Source: Pseudogemmobacter sp044142105
GTDB taxonomy: Bacteria > Pseudomonadota > Alphaproteobacteria > Rhodobacterales > Rhodobacteraceae
Assembly (NCBI RefSeq): GCF_044142105.1
Contig: NZ_JBGTYM010000001.1
Location: 434,001 to 498,000 of the forward strand
DNA length: 64,000 nucleotides
Direction: 5' to 3'
The translations under genes were made by a program, and so were the position numbers. Below the pieces are notes generated by a model, which saw nothing but the letters and a program-made list of their open reading frames with translations, ran no database searches and had not been told where the DNA came from. Shown here piece after piece: positions 35,261 to 43,124 of the stretch (positions are counted from its first letter, which is position 1; each line of letters begins with the position of its first letter).

Positions 35261-35893
35261 TCATCCGATCAGCCCGGTCTGCTTGACGCCGTCGATGACG
35301 AATTGCACCGACAGGGCGGCCAGCAACATGCCGAGAAGCCGGGTGATCACGATTACGCCGGTGCGGCCCAGCATCCGCTCGAGGGGCGGCGAGGCCAGCA
35401 GGAAGGCCCAAGTCACCACCATCATCACCAGCATCAGACCGATCACCACGGCCGCGCCGGTCCAGGCCGCGCCCCCCATGGCCTCGGCCTGCCCGACCAG
35501 CAGGATCATCGTGGCTATCGCGCCGGGACCGGCGATCAGGGGGGTGGCAAGCGGGAATACCGAAGGGTCGTGGTCCGGCTCGGCGGATTGACCCTCACGC
35601 CGCTGGGTACGCCGTTCGAACAGCATGTCAAGCGCGGTCAGGAACAAAAGAATCCCACCCGCAATGCGGAAGGCCGACATGGAAATGCCGATGAAGCCCA
35701 GGATCGCCTCGCCGAACAATCCGAACAGTGTCAGCAGCGCCGCCGCGATCAGGCAGGCCCGCCGCGCCATGGCCACCCGCTTCTCGTCCGACATGCCGCG
35801 GGTCAGCGCGATGAACATCGGCACCAGCCCAGGCGGGTCGATCACCACGAACAGCGTGGCGAAGGCGGTGATGAGGAAAGCGGTTTCCGGCAT
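35261..35893 (-). CDS. MarC family integral membrane protein
   Basis: A 210-residue protein with six predicted membrane segments and the MarC/UPF0056 signatures FLITAFATLFVVIDPPGLVPMFIALT at the N-terminus, MSAFRIAGGILLFLTALDML, and the FPLATPLIAGPGAIATMILL motif in the second half. Members were once linked to multiple antibiotic resistance, later disputed, and the transport substrate is unknown. A short charged cytoplasmic loop (ERRTQRREGQSAEPDHDPS) separates the halves. It stands alone on the minus strand, 72 bases from the aspartic protease gene's start. Confidence 0.93.
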   Translation of the reverse strand: MPETAFLITAFATLFVVIDPPGLVPMFIALTRGMSDEKRVAMARRACLIAAALLTLFGLFGEAILGFIGISMSAFRIAGGILLFLTALDMLFERRTQRREGQSAEPDHDPSVFPLATPLIAGPGAIATMILLVGQAEAMGGAAWTGAAVVIGLMLVMMVVTWAFLLASPPLERMLGRTGVIVITRLLGMLLAALSVQFVIDGVKQTGLIG

Positions 35894-36007
35894 GGGATCA
35901 AACCTATCCTTCCCAATTGCGTCTGCCTAGCGCGCCAAGGGGGCGGTCGCGCAACTCTTGCCGTTTTCCGGTTTCAGAGGAGTTAGGGGGTGAAAAGAGG
36001 GCGCGGT

Positions 36008-36469
36008 TTAAACAATTCCGGGCCCCAGCCCGGCCGGATCCACGTCTGTCGGCGGCGCCCAGAACTCGGCTGCGAAGGCGGGAAGTCGCGCCAGGACCCG
36101 ATCCAGAGCCTCGCGCAGAACCGCTTGGCGCAGGGCAAGCGCCGTGGCTTCGATGCAATTTTCAGGCGTCAGATTGTGATGGGGCCGCAAGGCCCGTGCT
36201 TCCGCCGTCCAGTCCCTGCGATTGCCCGCTGGCACCGGCCCCTCATCCAGGCGCCAGTCGGCCACGAACAAGGCCCGGATCACCGATGGTAGGATCTGCG
36301 CGAAATCGATCGCTTCCTGAGGGGTAAGTCGGCGGCGGAAGGCCTTCAGCACGCCCTCGATCGCCGTATAGGCGGCATTGTCGCTTTCAAGAGACATGGC
36401 TTCCCGCGCATCCGCCAGAAAAGCCTGCCATTCGCGGGTCGCTTGGCGATAGGTCCAGGGCATCGGCAT
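36008..36469 (-). CDS. DUF2267 domain protein
   Basis: A 153-residue soluble helical protein. The opening MPMPWTYRQATREWQAFLADARE and the segment YTAIEGVLKAFRRRLTPQEAIDFAQILPSVIRALFVADWRL match DUF2267. The C-terminal part, DRVLARLPAFAAEFWAP, is also helical. Function is unknown; family members often sit near stress or membrane genes. Its ATG at 36469 overlaps the ABC-F stop (TGATG), so it is probably translated from the same message. Confidence 0.82.
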   Translation of the reverse strand: MPMPWTYRQATREWQAFLADAREAMSLESDNAAYTAIEGVLKAFRRRLTPQEAIDFAQILPSVIRALFVADWRLDEGPVPAGNRRDWTAEARALRPHHNLTPENCIEATALALRQAVLREALDRVLARLPAFAAEFWAPPTDVDPAGLGPGIV

Positions 36470-38316
36470 CAGCCGGCAGCCTCCAGCGCCTCCTGCGCCG
36501 ACAGCCACAGCGCCTCGGCCTTGTCGAGACCCTGCATCAGTTCGGCATATTTCCGGTTCCAAGTCTCAAGCTCGCCCTTGCGTGCATCTTCGTATAACTC
36601 GGGATCGGCCAGTTTCTTCGCCAGCTTGTCGCGCATCTCGTTCAGCTTGCCCAGGCGATCCTCGCAGCGGCGGACTTCGGCGCGCAGGGCAAGAACCTCG
36701 TCGCGGCTCGCTTTCTTGGGTTTTTCCACCGGCTTCGTCGCGGGCTTGGCCTCTTCGTCCGAGGTCAGCAGCAGCTTGCGATAGCTTTCCAGATCGTCAG
36801 CATAGGGCGTGACTTCGCCACCTTTGACCAGCCACAGCCGGTCTGCCACCAGCGAGAGAAGATGCATGTCATGGCTGACCAGGATCACCGCGCCGGAATA
36901 TTCGGTCAGCGCCTCGACCAGGGCCTCGCGGCTTTCGATGTCGAGGTGGTTGGTCGGCTCGTCAAGGATCAGAAGATGCGGGGCGTCGATGGTGGCCAGC
37001 AGAAGCGAAAGCCGCGCCTTCTGGCCGCCCGACAGCTTTCCGACCAGCGTTTCCGCCTGATCCGCCATAAGGCCAAACCCTGCCAGCCGGGCGCGCAGTC
37101 GGGCAGGGGCCTCGTCGGGGCGCAGGCGACGGACATGCTGGATCGGCGTTTCGTCGATATGCAGCTCGTCGACCTGATGCTGGGCGAAATAGCCGATGCG
37201 CAGCTTGCCCGCGCGGTGCAGCTTGCCCGCTTCTGCCTGCAATTTGCCTGCGAGAAGCTTGGAGAGCGTCGACTTGCCCTCACCATTGCGGCCGAGAAGC
37301 GCGATGCGGTCGTCCTGATCCACACGCAGCGACAGACGCCGCAGGATGGGCGGGCCGCCATAGCCGACCGAAACCCCATCCAGCGTCAGAATCGGAGGCG
37401 ACAGTTCTTCCGGCTCGGGGAAGGAGAATTTCGCCAGCGCGGCCTCTTGCGGCGTCGTGGCAAAACTCAGCTTCTCGATCATCTTGATACGCGATTGGGC
37501 CTGCCGGGCCTTGCTCGCTTTGGCGCGGAAGCGGTCGACGAAGCTTTGCAGATGGGCGCGGCGCGCCTCGGTACGGCGGTTTTCGGCCTCGGCCACGGCC
37601 AGACGCGCGGCGCGGGTCTCCGCGAAGGTGTCATAGGGGCCGGAATAGAGCGTCAGCTTGCGATCTTCGAGATGCAGGATCGCATTGACCGCTCGGTTCA
37701 GAAGGCCGCGGTCATGGCTGATGATCAGGACGGTATGCGGATATTTTGCCAGATAGCTTTCCAGCCAGAGCGCGCCTTCCAGATCGAGATAGTTGGTCGG
37801 CTCGTCGAGAAGCAGGTAGTCGGGCTGCGAGAACAGCACGCCCGCCAAGGCAACCCGCATCCGCCAGCCGCCCGAGAAAGCGGAGCAGGGCATAAGCTGC
37901 TTCTCAGGTTCGAAGCCAAGGCCGCGCAGGATCGAGGCCGCGCGCGCCTCGCCTGACCAGGCGTCGATATCGGTCAGCCGGGCCTGCACTTCCGCGATGC
38001 GATGGGGGTCGGTGGCGGTCTCTGCCTCGGCCATCAGGGCGGCGCGTTCGGTATCTGCGGCCAGCACCGTGTCGATGAGCGAGACATCGGAGGACGGCAC
38101 CTCTTGCGCGACGCCACCGATGCGGGCGCGGGCGGGAATGGTGATCGACCCGCCTTCCAGCGACAGCTCGCCCCTTATCAGGCGGAAGAGCGTGGTCTTG
38201 CCGGTGCCGTTGCGGCCGACGATGCCGACCTTGTGGCCGGTGGGAATCGTGGCCGAAGCACCCTGCATGAGCGGGCGGCCCTCGACCGAATAGGTGATGT
38301 CATCAATGCGCAGCAT
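36469..38316 (-). CDS. ABC-F family ATPase (translation factor/antibiotic-target protection class)
   Basis: A 615-residue soluble protein with two ABC domains and no membrane part. Domain 1 has Walker A GIVGRNGTGKTTLF, signature SAFSGGWRMR and Walker B LLLDEPTNYLDL. Domain 2 has ALLGRNGEGKSTL, KLSGGQKARLS and LILDEPTNHLDI. Between them is a P-site tRNA-interaction-type linker (AEAENRRTEARRAHLQSFVDRFRAKASKARQAQ), and a coiled-coil Lys/Arg-rich C-terminus begins near residue 520. It resembles housekeeping YheS/Uup-type members acting on the ribosome. The precise subfamily is not decided. Confidence 0.93.
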   Translation of the reverse strand: MLRIDDITYSVEGRPLMQGASATIPTGHKVGIVGRNGTGKTTLFRLIRGELSLEGGSITIPARARIGGVAQEVPSSDVSLIDTVLAADTERAALMAEAETATDPHRIAEVQARLTDIDAWSGEARAASILRGLGFEPEKQLMPCSAFSGGWRMRVALAGVLFSQPDYLLLDEPTNYLDLEGALWLESYLAKYPHTVLIISHDRGLLNRAVNAILHLEDRKLTLYSGPYDTFAETRAARLAVAEAENRRTEARRAHLQSFVDRFRAKASKARQAQSRIKMIEKLSFATTPQEAALAKFSFPEPEELSPPILTLDGVSVGYGGPPILRRLSLRVDQDDRIALLGRNGEGKSTLSKLLAGKLQAEAGKLHRAGKLRIGYFAQHQVDELHIDETPIQHVRRLRPDEAPARLRARLAGFGLMADQAETLVGKLSGGQKARLSLLLATIDAPHLLILDEPTNHLDIESREALVEALTEYSGAVILVSHDMHLLSLVADRLWLVKGGEVTPYADDLESYRKLLLTSDEEAKPATKPVEKPKKASRDEVLALRAEVRRCEDRLGKLNEMRDKLAKKLADPELYEDARKGELETWNRKYAELMQGLDKAEALWLSAQEALEAAG

Positions 38317-38522
38317 GGGCGAAGGCCATGCCGCAGCGCCGCGCCAAGGTCAATCGACCGGCCTGCTGCAAAGCCCCGGTGCGGCGAAAATTCCGCCCGC
38401 GGCGCCGGATCGCGGCCATGCCCGACGCCGAGCGCCATCTTTTCATCGTTGCCCCGCCATGCTAGCAGCCGCGCCGGAACACATGGCCCCGGACGGGCCC
38501 CGAACGGAAAATGGAGAGGCTC

Positions 38523-38945
38523 ATGGCCACCGAACGCACCCTGTCGATCATCAAGCCCGATGCGACCAAGCGCAACCTGACCGGCAAGATCGTTGCCAAA
38601 TTCGAAGAGGCCGGCCTGCGCGTCGTCGCTTCGAAGCGCATCCACCTGTCGCCCGCCCAGGCCGGCGAATTCTATGCCGAGCACAAGGAGCGCGGCTTCT
38701 ATGGTGAGCTTTGCGCGTTCATGGCGTCCGAGCCGGTCGTGGTACAGGTGCTTGAAGGCGAAGGCGCCATCGCGAAGAACCGCGAAGTGATGGGCGCGAC
38801 CGATCCGGCCCAGGCCGCCGATGGCACCATCCGCAAGGAATTCGCTCTGTCGAAGGGCGAGAACTCGGTCCATGGTTCGGACAGCGAAGTCTCGGCTGCG
38901 CGCGAGATCTCCTTCTTCTTCTCGGGTCTCGAACTGGTCGGCTGA
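38523..38945 (+). CDS. ndk: Nucleoside diphosphate kinase
   Basis: A 140-residue enzyme transferring the gamma-phosphate between nucleoside di- and triphosphates through a phosphohistidine. The active-site His117 is in GENSVHGSDS. The start TERTLSIIKPDATKRNLTGKI and the Kpn-loop region FYGELCAFMASEPVVV are fully typical, and the length is normal. ATG 38523 has GGAGAGG nine bases upstream (38513). The gene is monocistronic; a strong hairpin lies about 80 bases downstream, inside the convergent gene. Confidence 0.98.
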   Translation: MATERTLSIIKPDATKRNLTGKIVAKFEEAGLRVVASKRIHLSPAQAGEFYAEHKERGFYGELCAFMASEPVVVQVLEGEGAIAKNREVMGATDPAQAADGTIRKEFALSKGENSVHGSDSEVSAAREISFFFSGLELVG

Positions 38946-38994
38946 GCCGGCTCTCGCGCAGGGCCGGAGCAACTTCATTCCAAGGAAGTTGCCC

Positions 38995-39333
38995 CTAGCG
39001 CCGCTCGACCACGCCAAAGAATGAAAGGGCCGCCTCGAGATCCGAGCGGCCCTTTTCCGTTGATCCGGCATATTCCGCCTTGAGCGCGTCGAACCGTGCC
39101 CGCAGGGCCTTTTTCTCTTCGCCCTTGCAATCGTTCCAAGGACGACCCTGCAACCCCATCACCAGAACATAAAAGCCGATGAAATGCGGCGCAGAGCCGG
39201 ATCGCAGCAGGCGCAGATAGGCCGCGTCGGGACCAAGGGCGCGCAGATCTTCGGCGCTGGTGATCCCGGCGCGGGCAAAGGCCGCCTCGCTGGCCGGGCC
39301 AAGATTGGGGATCGAAGAAATGGGCGTGGTCAT
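38995..39333 (-). CDS. TfoX/Sxy C-terminal domain protein
   Basis: A 112-residue protein consisting only of a TfoX_C helix-hairpin-helix-like domain (SSIPNLGPASEAAFARAGITSAEDLRALGPDAAYLRLLRSG) and a short helical tail. The N-terminal TfoX domain found in competence regulators is absent. Such stand-alone domains are common in alphaproteobacteria, and the role is unknown. The last 20 codons overlap the hairpin that probably terminates ndk transcription. Confidence 0.8.
   Translation of the reverse strand: MTTPISSIPNLGPASEAAFARAGITSAEDLRALGPDAAYLRLLRSGSAPHFIGFYVLVMGLQGRPWNDCKGEEKKALRARFDALKAEYAGSTEKGRSDLEAALSFFGVVERR
39024..39055. terminator. Strong hairpin with T tract, probable ndk terminator
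   Basis: AAAGGGCCGC at 39024-39033 pairs with GCGGCCCTTT at 39046-39055, followed by a further T on the plus strand. An alternative pairing with one bulged C extends the stem through CTCG/CGAG. This is intrinsic-terminator-like for ndk, yet lies within the 3' coding end of the convergent TfoX_C gene. The symmetry also gives an AAAGGG...CCCTTT structure on the minus strand. Confidence 0.68.
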
Positions 39334-39416
39334 GACAAGGTCCGGAAAACAAAACGGGGCCAGCCTATGGGCTGACCCCGCGTTTCGGCAAGGCTGTCTC
39401 TGTCAGGAAAGGGCGA

Positions 39417-39548
39417 TCAGATCGACGCCCAGTCCTTGAAGATCGGCTGGCCACCCTGCTGGGGCGGGGTCGAGCCGGATTGGCTGGGCTGCTGCGGGGG
39501 CGTCTGGGCGCCGCCCTGTTGCTGCTGACTGGTAATGGCCTTGGCCAT
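39417..39548 (-). CDS. Small Gln/Pro-rich protein, 43 residues
   Basis: From ATG 39548 there is a 43-residue open frame with a good ribosome site (GGAG, seven bases before the ATG). It starts MAKAITSQ, continues with a Gln run and Pro/Gln/Ser/Gly repeats (TPPQQPSQ, STPPQQGG), and ends QPIFKDWASI. The low-complexity middle with a distinct hydrophobic C-terminus and proper initiation signals suggests a real, probably Rhodobacterales-restricted, small protein. I recognise no family or function. Confidence 0.6.
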   Translation of the reverse strand: MAKAITSQQQQGGAQTPPQQPSQSGSTPPQQGGQPIFKDWASI

Positions 39549-39726
39549 TTGATTTCTCCGTGACTGCGCCGATGGCGTCATTTTTGCCTGTCTCTCCATT
39601 TGACCCGCATGTTGGGCATCGGCAAGTCAGGGAAAGGGCACCAATGCGGCGACACTGTTCACATGTGCGGCATAAGACACAGCTTTTACACGAATTGCCT
39701 GTCTCGGCGGCGCGCCACGGATTGCA

Positions 39727-39921
39727 TCAGCGCTCTACACTGGCCGGAAAGCCGATATCCGACAGGGCCTCGAGCAGCTTTTCCACTTCGGTCAGCGACT
39801 CGGCATGGACCTTGCGGCCCTGCAAATCCACCTCGACCTTGCTGGTATGCGGCTTGAGCGCGGACTCGACGCTGGCTTGGCAATGGGCGCAGTTCATGTC
39901 TGGAACGGAAAGCGTGACCAT
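39727..39921 (-). CDS. Copper chaperone-like HMA-domain protein (CopZ type)
   Basis: A 64-residue single heavy-metal-associated domain, with the metal-binding motif DMNCAHCQASVE (Cys-x-x-Cys) near residue 10 and the usual ferredoxin-like pattern ending EALSDIGFPASVER. It should carry Cu(I) in the cytoplasm and pass it to CopA. It is transcribed divergently from the copA-like ATPase, with 100 bases between, consistent with copper homeostasis. No MerR-type CueR gene is beside it. Confidence 0.9.
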   Translation of the reverse strand: MVTLSVPDMNCAHCQASVESALKPHTSKVEVDLQGRKVHAESLTEVEKLLEALSDIGFPASVER

Positions 39922-40021
39922 CTAAGCCTCCTCGGCTTGTTCCTATCTTCATTCTTGCATATGTGGAGAGCAGGCCCGGAATGGCAAGTGCCGCCAGGCG
40001 GGAGCCCTCGGGAAGACAACC

Positions 40022-42406
40022 ATGACAGCCCCCGCAAAGTTCCACGAAACAGCGCATCTTCAGCTCGACGGGATGAGCTGCGCCTCCTGCGTGGCCCGTG
40101 TCGAGCGCACCTTGAAGGCGCTGCCGGGCGTCAACAGCGCCAGTGCCAATTTCGGCACCGGCACGGCCATGGTAAGCTTTGATGCGCCGGCGACACGGGC
40201 GCAGATGGCCGAAGCGTTGGGGAAGATCGGCTATCCGGTCAGGCCGCAGGTGATGGAGCTGTCCGTCGAGGGCATGACCTGCGCCTCCTGCACGGGCCGT
40301 GTCGAACGTGTCTTGCGCGCCGATCCGGCCGTGGCTTCGGCAACCGCCAATCTGGCCCTGCGCCGGGCGCAGGTGACGCTGTGGGAGCCTGCCGATCCCG
40401 CCCGGCTGGCGTCAGCGGTGACGCGGGCCGGTTTCGCGGCGCAGCCTCTGGCCGAGGCGAAGCCTGCCGATCCGCGCGCGGAGGAACGACGCCTGTGGCA
40501 GAAGGCGGTCCTGGCCTGCCTCCTGGCCGCGCCGGTCTTTGTGGCCGAAATGGGCGGGCATCTCTATCCGCCCTTTCACCACTGGATCTATGGGCTTATC
40601 GGCCAGCGCCCCTTGTGGCTGATGGAATTCACTTTGGCGACCCTGGCGCTGGCCGGACCGGGGCAGATATTCTTCCGCAAAGGGATTCCGGCGCTTTTGC
40701 GCGGCGCGCCCGACATGAACGCCCTGGTCGCGGTGGGCACGCTGGCGGCCTGGGTCTTTTCGACCCTGGTGCTGTTTGCTCCGAACCTGATCCCTGAAGC
40801 CTCGCGCGCTGTCTATTTCGAGGCGGCGGCGGTGATCGTGGCGCTGATCTTGCTGGGCCGCGCGATGGAAGCGCGGGCACGCGGGCAGGCGGGGGCGGCG
40901 ATTGCCCGGCTGGCCGGGCTGCAGCCGCGAAGCGCCAGGCTGGAAGACGGGCAGGAGATCGCGCTTGGGGCCCTGATGCCGGGCATGCGCATCGTGCTGC
41001 GCCCGGGTGAGCGGATTCCAGCAGATGGCCGTGTCGTCTCGGGCGGTTCTGCCGTGGACGAATCCATGCTGACGGGCGAACCGCTGCCCGTCGCGAAGGC
41101 GATGGGTGACACGGTGACGGGCGGTACGATCAACGGCACCGGGGCCATGGTGGTCGAGGTTTCGGCGGTCGGCGCCGCCACGGTTCTGGCCCGGATCACC
41201 GCCTTAGTGGCCGAGGCGCAGGGATCGAAGCTGCCGGTGCAGGCGCTGGTGGACCGCGTGACTCTGTGGTTCGTGCCGGCGGTCATGGCGATTGCCGTGC
41301 TCTCGGTCGCGGCCAGGCTGTTCGCCACCGGCGATATTGCTCATGCGCTGGTCGCGGGGGTCTCGGTCCTGATCATCGCCTGTCCCTGCGCGATGGGGTT
41401 GGCGACGCCGGTCTCGATCCTGGTCGGCACCGGGCGGGCGGCAGAACTCGGGGTGCTGTTCCGCCGCGGCGAGGCGCTCCAGCGGCTGGCTTCGGTAAAG
41501 CGCATCGGCTTTGACAAGACTGGAACTCTGACCGAAGGCCATCCGGCGGTGACGGGTCATCACGGCCCGGATTGGGTGCTGCCGATGGCGGCAGCGGTCG
41601 AGCAGGGCAGCGAACATCCCTTGGCCGCGGCCGTGCTGGCGGCAAGTCCGAACCCGCCTGCGGCGACAGGCTTTGCCGCGACACCCGGGATGGGGGCCAG
41701 GGCCAATGTCGAGGGGGCCGAGATCGCAGTCGGCGCGGCGCGGATGTTCGAGACCATTCCCGATGATCTGAGGCTAATCGCGGACAAGGCCGCAGGGCAG
41801 GGCGAAAGCGTCCTGTTCGTGGCTCGGGACGGCACCCTGCAGGGGGTGATCACAGTCGCCGACAGGCTTCGCCCGACAGCCGCGCGCGCGGTCGCCGCGC
41901 TGAGGGAGCTGGGTGTGACCGCTGCGATCCTGTCGGGCGATACGCCGCGCGCCGCGCAGGCGGTGGCGGGGCGGCTTGGGGTGGACGAGGTCCATGCCGG
42001 GCTGATGCCCGAAGAAAAGCTGGCCCTGATCCGCGCATCCGGTGGGGCATTCGTGGGCGACGGCATCAACGATGCCCCGGCCCTTGCGGCAGCCGAGGTG
42101 GGCATCGCCATGGGCACGGGGACGGATATCGCCATCGAGGCGGGCGATGTGGTTCTGATGCGCGGCGACCCACTGGCGGTCGCCACGGCGCTGCGCCTGT
42201 CGCGCGCCGTTCTGCGCAATATCGGCCAGAACCTTGCCTGGGCCTTTGGCTACAACACCCTGCTGATCCCCGTCGCCGCAGGCCTGCTGGTGCCCTTTGG
42301 CGGGCCGCAGCTTTCGCCCATGCTGGCAGCGGGCGCCATGGCGCTGTCTTCCGTCATGGTTCTGGCGAACGCGCTGCGCCTGCGCTTTCTGCGCCCGGTG
42401 ATCTGA
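40022..42406 (+). CDS. copA: Copper-translocating P1B-type ATPase
   Basis: A 794-residue heavy-metal pump exporting Cu(I) to the periplasm. Two N-terminal HMA domains carry C-x-x-C motifs (MSCASCVARVE and MTCASCTGRVE, about residues 20 and 83). Eight membrane helices follow, with the ion-binding CPCAMGLATP (near residue 455), actuator motif ESMLTGEP, phosphorylation site DKTGTLTEG (Asp near 498), and hinge GDGINDAPALA. The terminal helices contain NTLLIPVAAG and MALSSVMVLANALRL, the Cu+-type N/Y...MxxSS pattern. GGGAAG precedes ATG 40022. Confidence 0.95.
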   Translation: MTAPAKFHETAHLQLDGMSCASCVARVERTLKALPGVNSASANFGTGTAMVSFDAPATRAQMAEALGKIGYPVRPQVMELSVEGMTCASCTGRVERVLRADPAVASATANLALRRAQVTLWEPADPARLASAVTRAGFAAQPLAEAKPADPRAEERRLWQKAVLACLLAAPVFVAEMGGHLYPPFHHWIYGLIGQRPLWLMEFTLATLALAGPGQIFFRKGIPALLRGAPDMNALVAVGTLAAWVFSTLVLFAPNLIPEASRAVYFEAAAVIVALILLGRAMEARARGQAGAAIARLAGLQPRSARLEDGQEIALGALMPGMRIVLRPGERIPADGRVVSGGSAVDESMLTGEPLPVAKAMGDTVTGGTINGTGAMVVEVSAVGAATVLARITALVAEAQGSKLPVQALVDRVTLWFVPAVMAIAVLSVAARLFATGDIAHALVAGVSVLIIACPCAMGLATPVSILVGTGRAAELGVLFRRGEALQRLASVKRIGFDKTGTLTEGHPAVTGHHGPDWVLPMAAAVEQGSEHPLAAAVLAASPNPPAATGFAATPGMGARANVEGAEIAVGAARMFETIPDDLRLIADKAAGQGESVLFVARDGTLQGVITVADRLRPTAARAVAALRELGVTAAILSGDTPRAAQAVAGRLGVDEVHAGLMPEEKLALIRASGGAFVGDGINDAPALAAAEVGIAMGTGTDIAIEAGDVVLMRGDPLAVATALRLSRAVLRNIGQNLAWAFGYNTLLIPVAAGLLVPFGGPQLSPMLAAGAMALSSVMVLANALRLRFLRPVI

Positions 42407-42410
42407 GCGC

Positions 42411-42845
42411 TCAGGCCACGTGAAGGATTCGCCCGACCTCGACATTGCCGCCCACCAGATCCGCGATCGTCATGCGATCGAGCCGGTCATAGAAGGCATC
42501 AAGTGCATCATCCAGCAGGCAGTACAGCCGGCAATTGCCCGAAAGCGGGCAGGTGTCGTGATCGCTCGAGAAACATTCGGCAAAGGGCAACACGCGCTCG
42601 AAGGCGCGGAAAACCTCGCCCACGGTGATTTTCGCGGCTGGCCTGCCCAGCATCAAGCCGCCCGACCGCCCCCGGATCGTGCGAAGGAACTTTTTCTGGG
42701 CCAGCAGGTGAATCACCTGGGCGAGATGGTTTTCCGAGGCGTCATAGATGGCCGCAATCTCGGAACGGCGCACGATCCGGCCTTCGTTCACGGCGCAGAA
42801 CATCAGGGTCTTCATCGCAAGGCTGGTGCGGGTGGTCATACGCAT
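42411..42845 (-). CDS. Rrf2 family regulator, NsrR-like (Fe-S, nitric oxide)
   Basis: A 144-residue winged-helix regulator. The N-terminal DNA-binding domain reads LAMKTLMFCAVNEGRIVRRSEIAAIYDASENHLAQVIHLLAQKKFLRTIRGRSGGLMLG. The Fe-S ligand candidates are Cys91, Cys99 and Cys105 in ECFSSDHDTCPLSGNC, with the C-x7-C-x5-C spacing of proteobacterial NsrR, a [4Fe-4S] nitric-oxide-sensing repressor. IscR and RirA have different spacing. An FNR-like box and an NsrR-like half-site lie just upstream, suggesting anaerobic and self control. It converges on copA (four bases between). Its targets are not visible beyond itself. Confidence 0.85.
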   Translation of the reverse strand: MRMTTRTSLAMKTLMFCAVNEGRIVRRSEIAAIYDASENHLAQVIHLLAQKKFLRTIRGRSGGLMLGRPAAKITVGEVFRAFERVLPFAECFSSDHDTCPLSGNCRLYCLLDDALDAFYDRLDRMTIADLVGGNVEVGRILHVA

Positions 42846-42865
42846 CCGGGGAGTCTCCCTTGGCT

Positions 42866-42876
42866 AAGATACCTTT
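42866..42876 (+). promoter_or_regulatory. NsrR-like half-site
   Basis: AAGATACCTTT lies 21 bases before the Rrf2 gene start and differs by one base from the E. coli NsrR half-site AAGATGCYTTT as I recall it. Only one half-site is evident. Self-regulation is plausible but unproven. Confidence 0.35.
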
Positions 42877-42903
42877 CTCTGCCAGAGCCGACCCGTTCGC
42901 GAC

Positions 42904-42917
42904 TTGATATGGATCAG
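42904..42917. promoter_or_regulatory. FNR/FnrL-type anaerobox
   Basis: TTGAT-ATGG-ATCAG matches the FNR/FnrL consensus TTGAT-N4-ATCAA at nine of ten positions with correct spacing. It is 59 bases upstream of the NsrR-like gene and 208 bases upstream of the glgP GTG, in the divergent region between them. Position favours control of the NsrR-like gene by oxygen limitation. Confidence 0.6.
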
Positions 42918-43124
42918 ATGTCGCCTTTTTTCCGCACTGCCAGGCACCCGGACGCAAAACCCGCACAAGCCGGTAGACAGCGGCCATGTTTGCGGTAACA
43001 TTGCTCGACAGTTGAGCGTTTGCTCACTTCCGGCCCGGGCTATGCTGCAAGGCAGCAATGGTCCTTGACCCCGGAAAGGACAGGCGTAGGCTTTTCGGCA
43101 TTCGACTTAGCGACAGGGCCCCAC

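Noticed and set aside
39599..39726. Possible small gene or RNA between the 43-residue protein and the copper chaperone
   Set aside because: Short frames here lack ribosome sites and coding character, and no clear hairpin or RNA family motif was seen.
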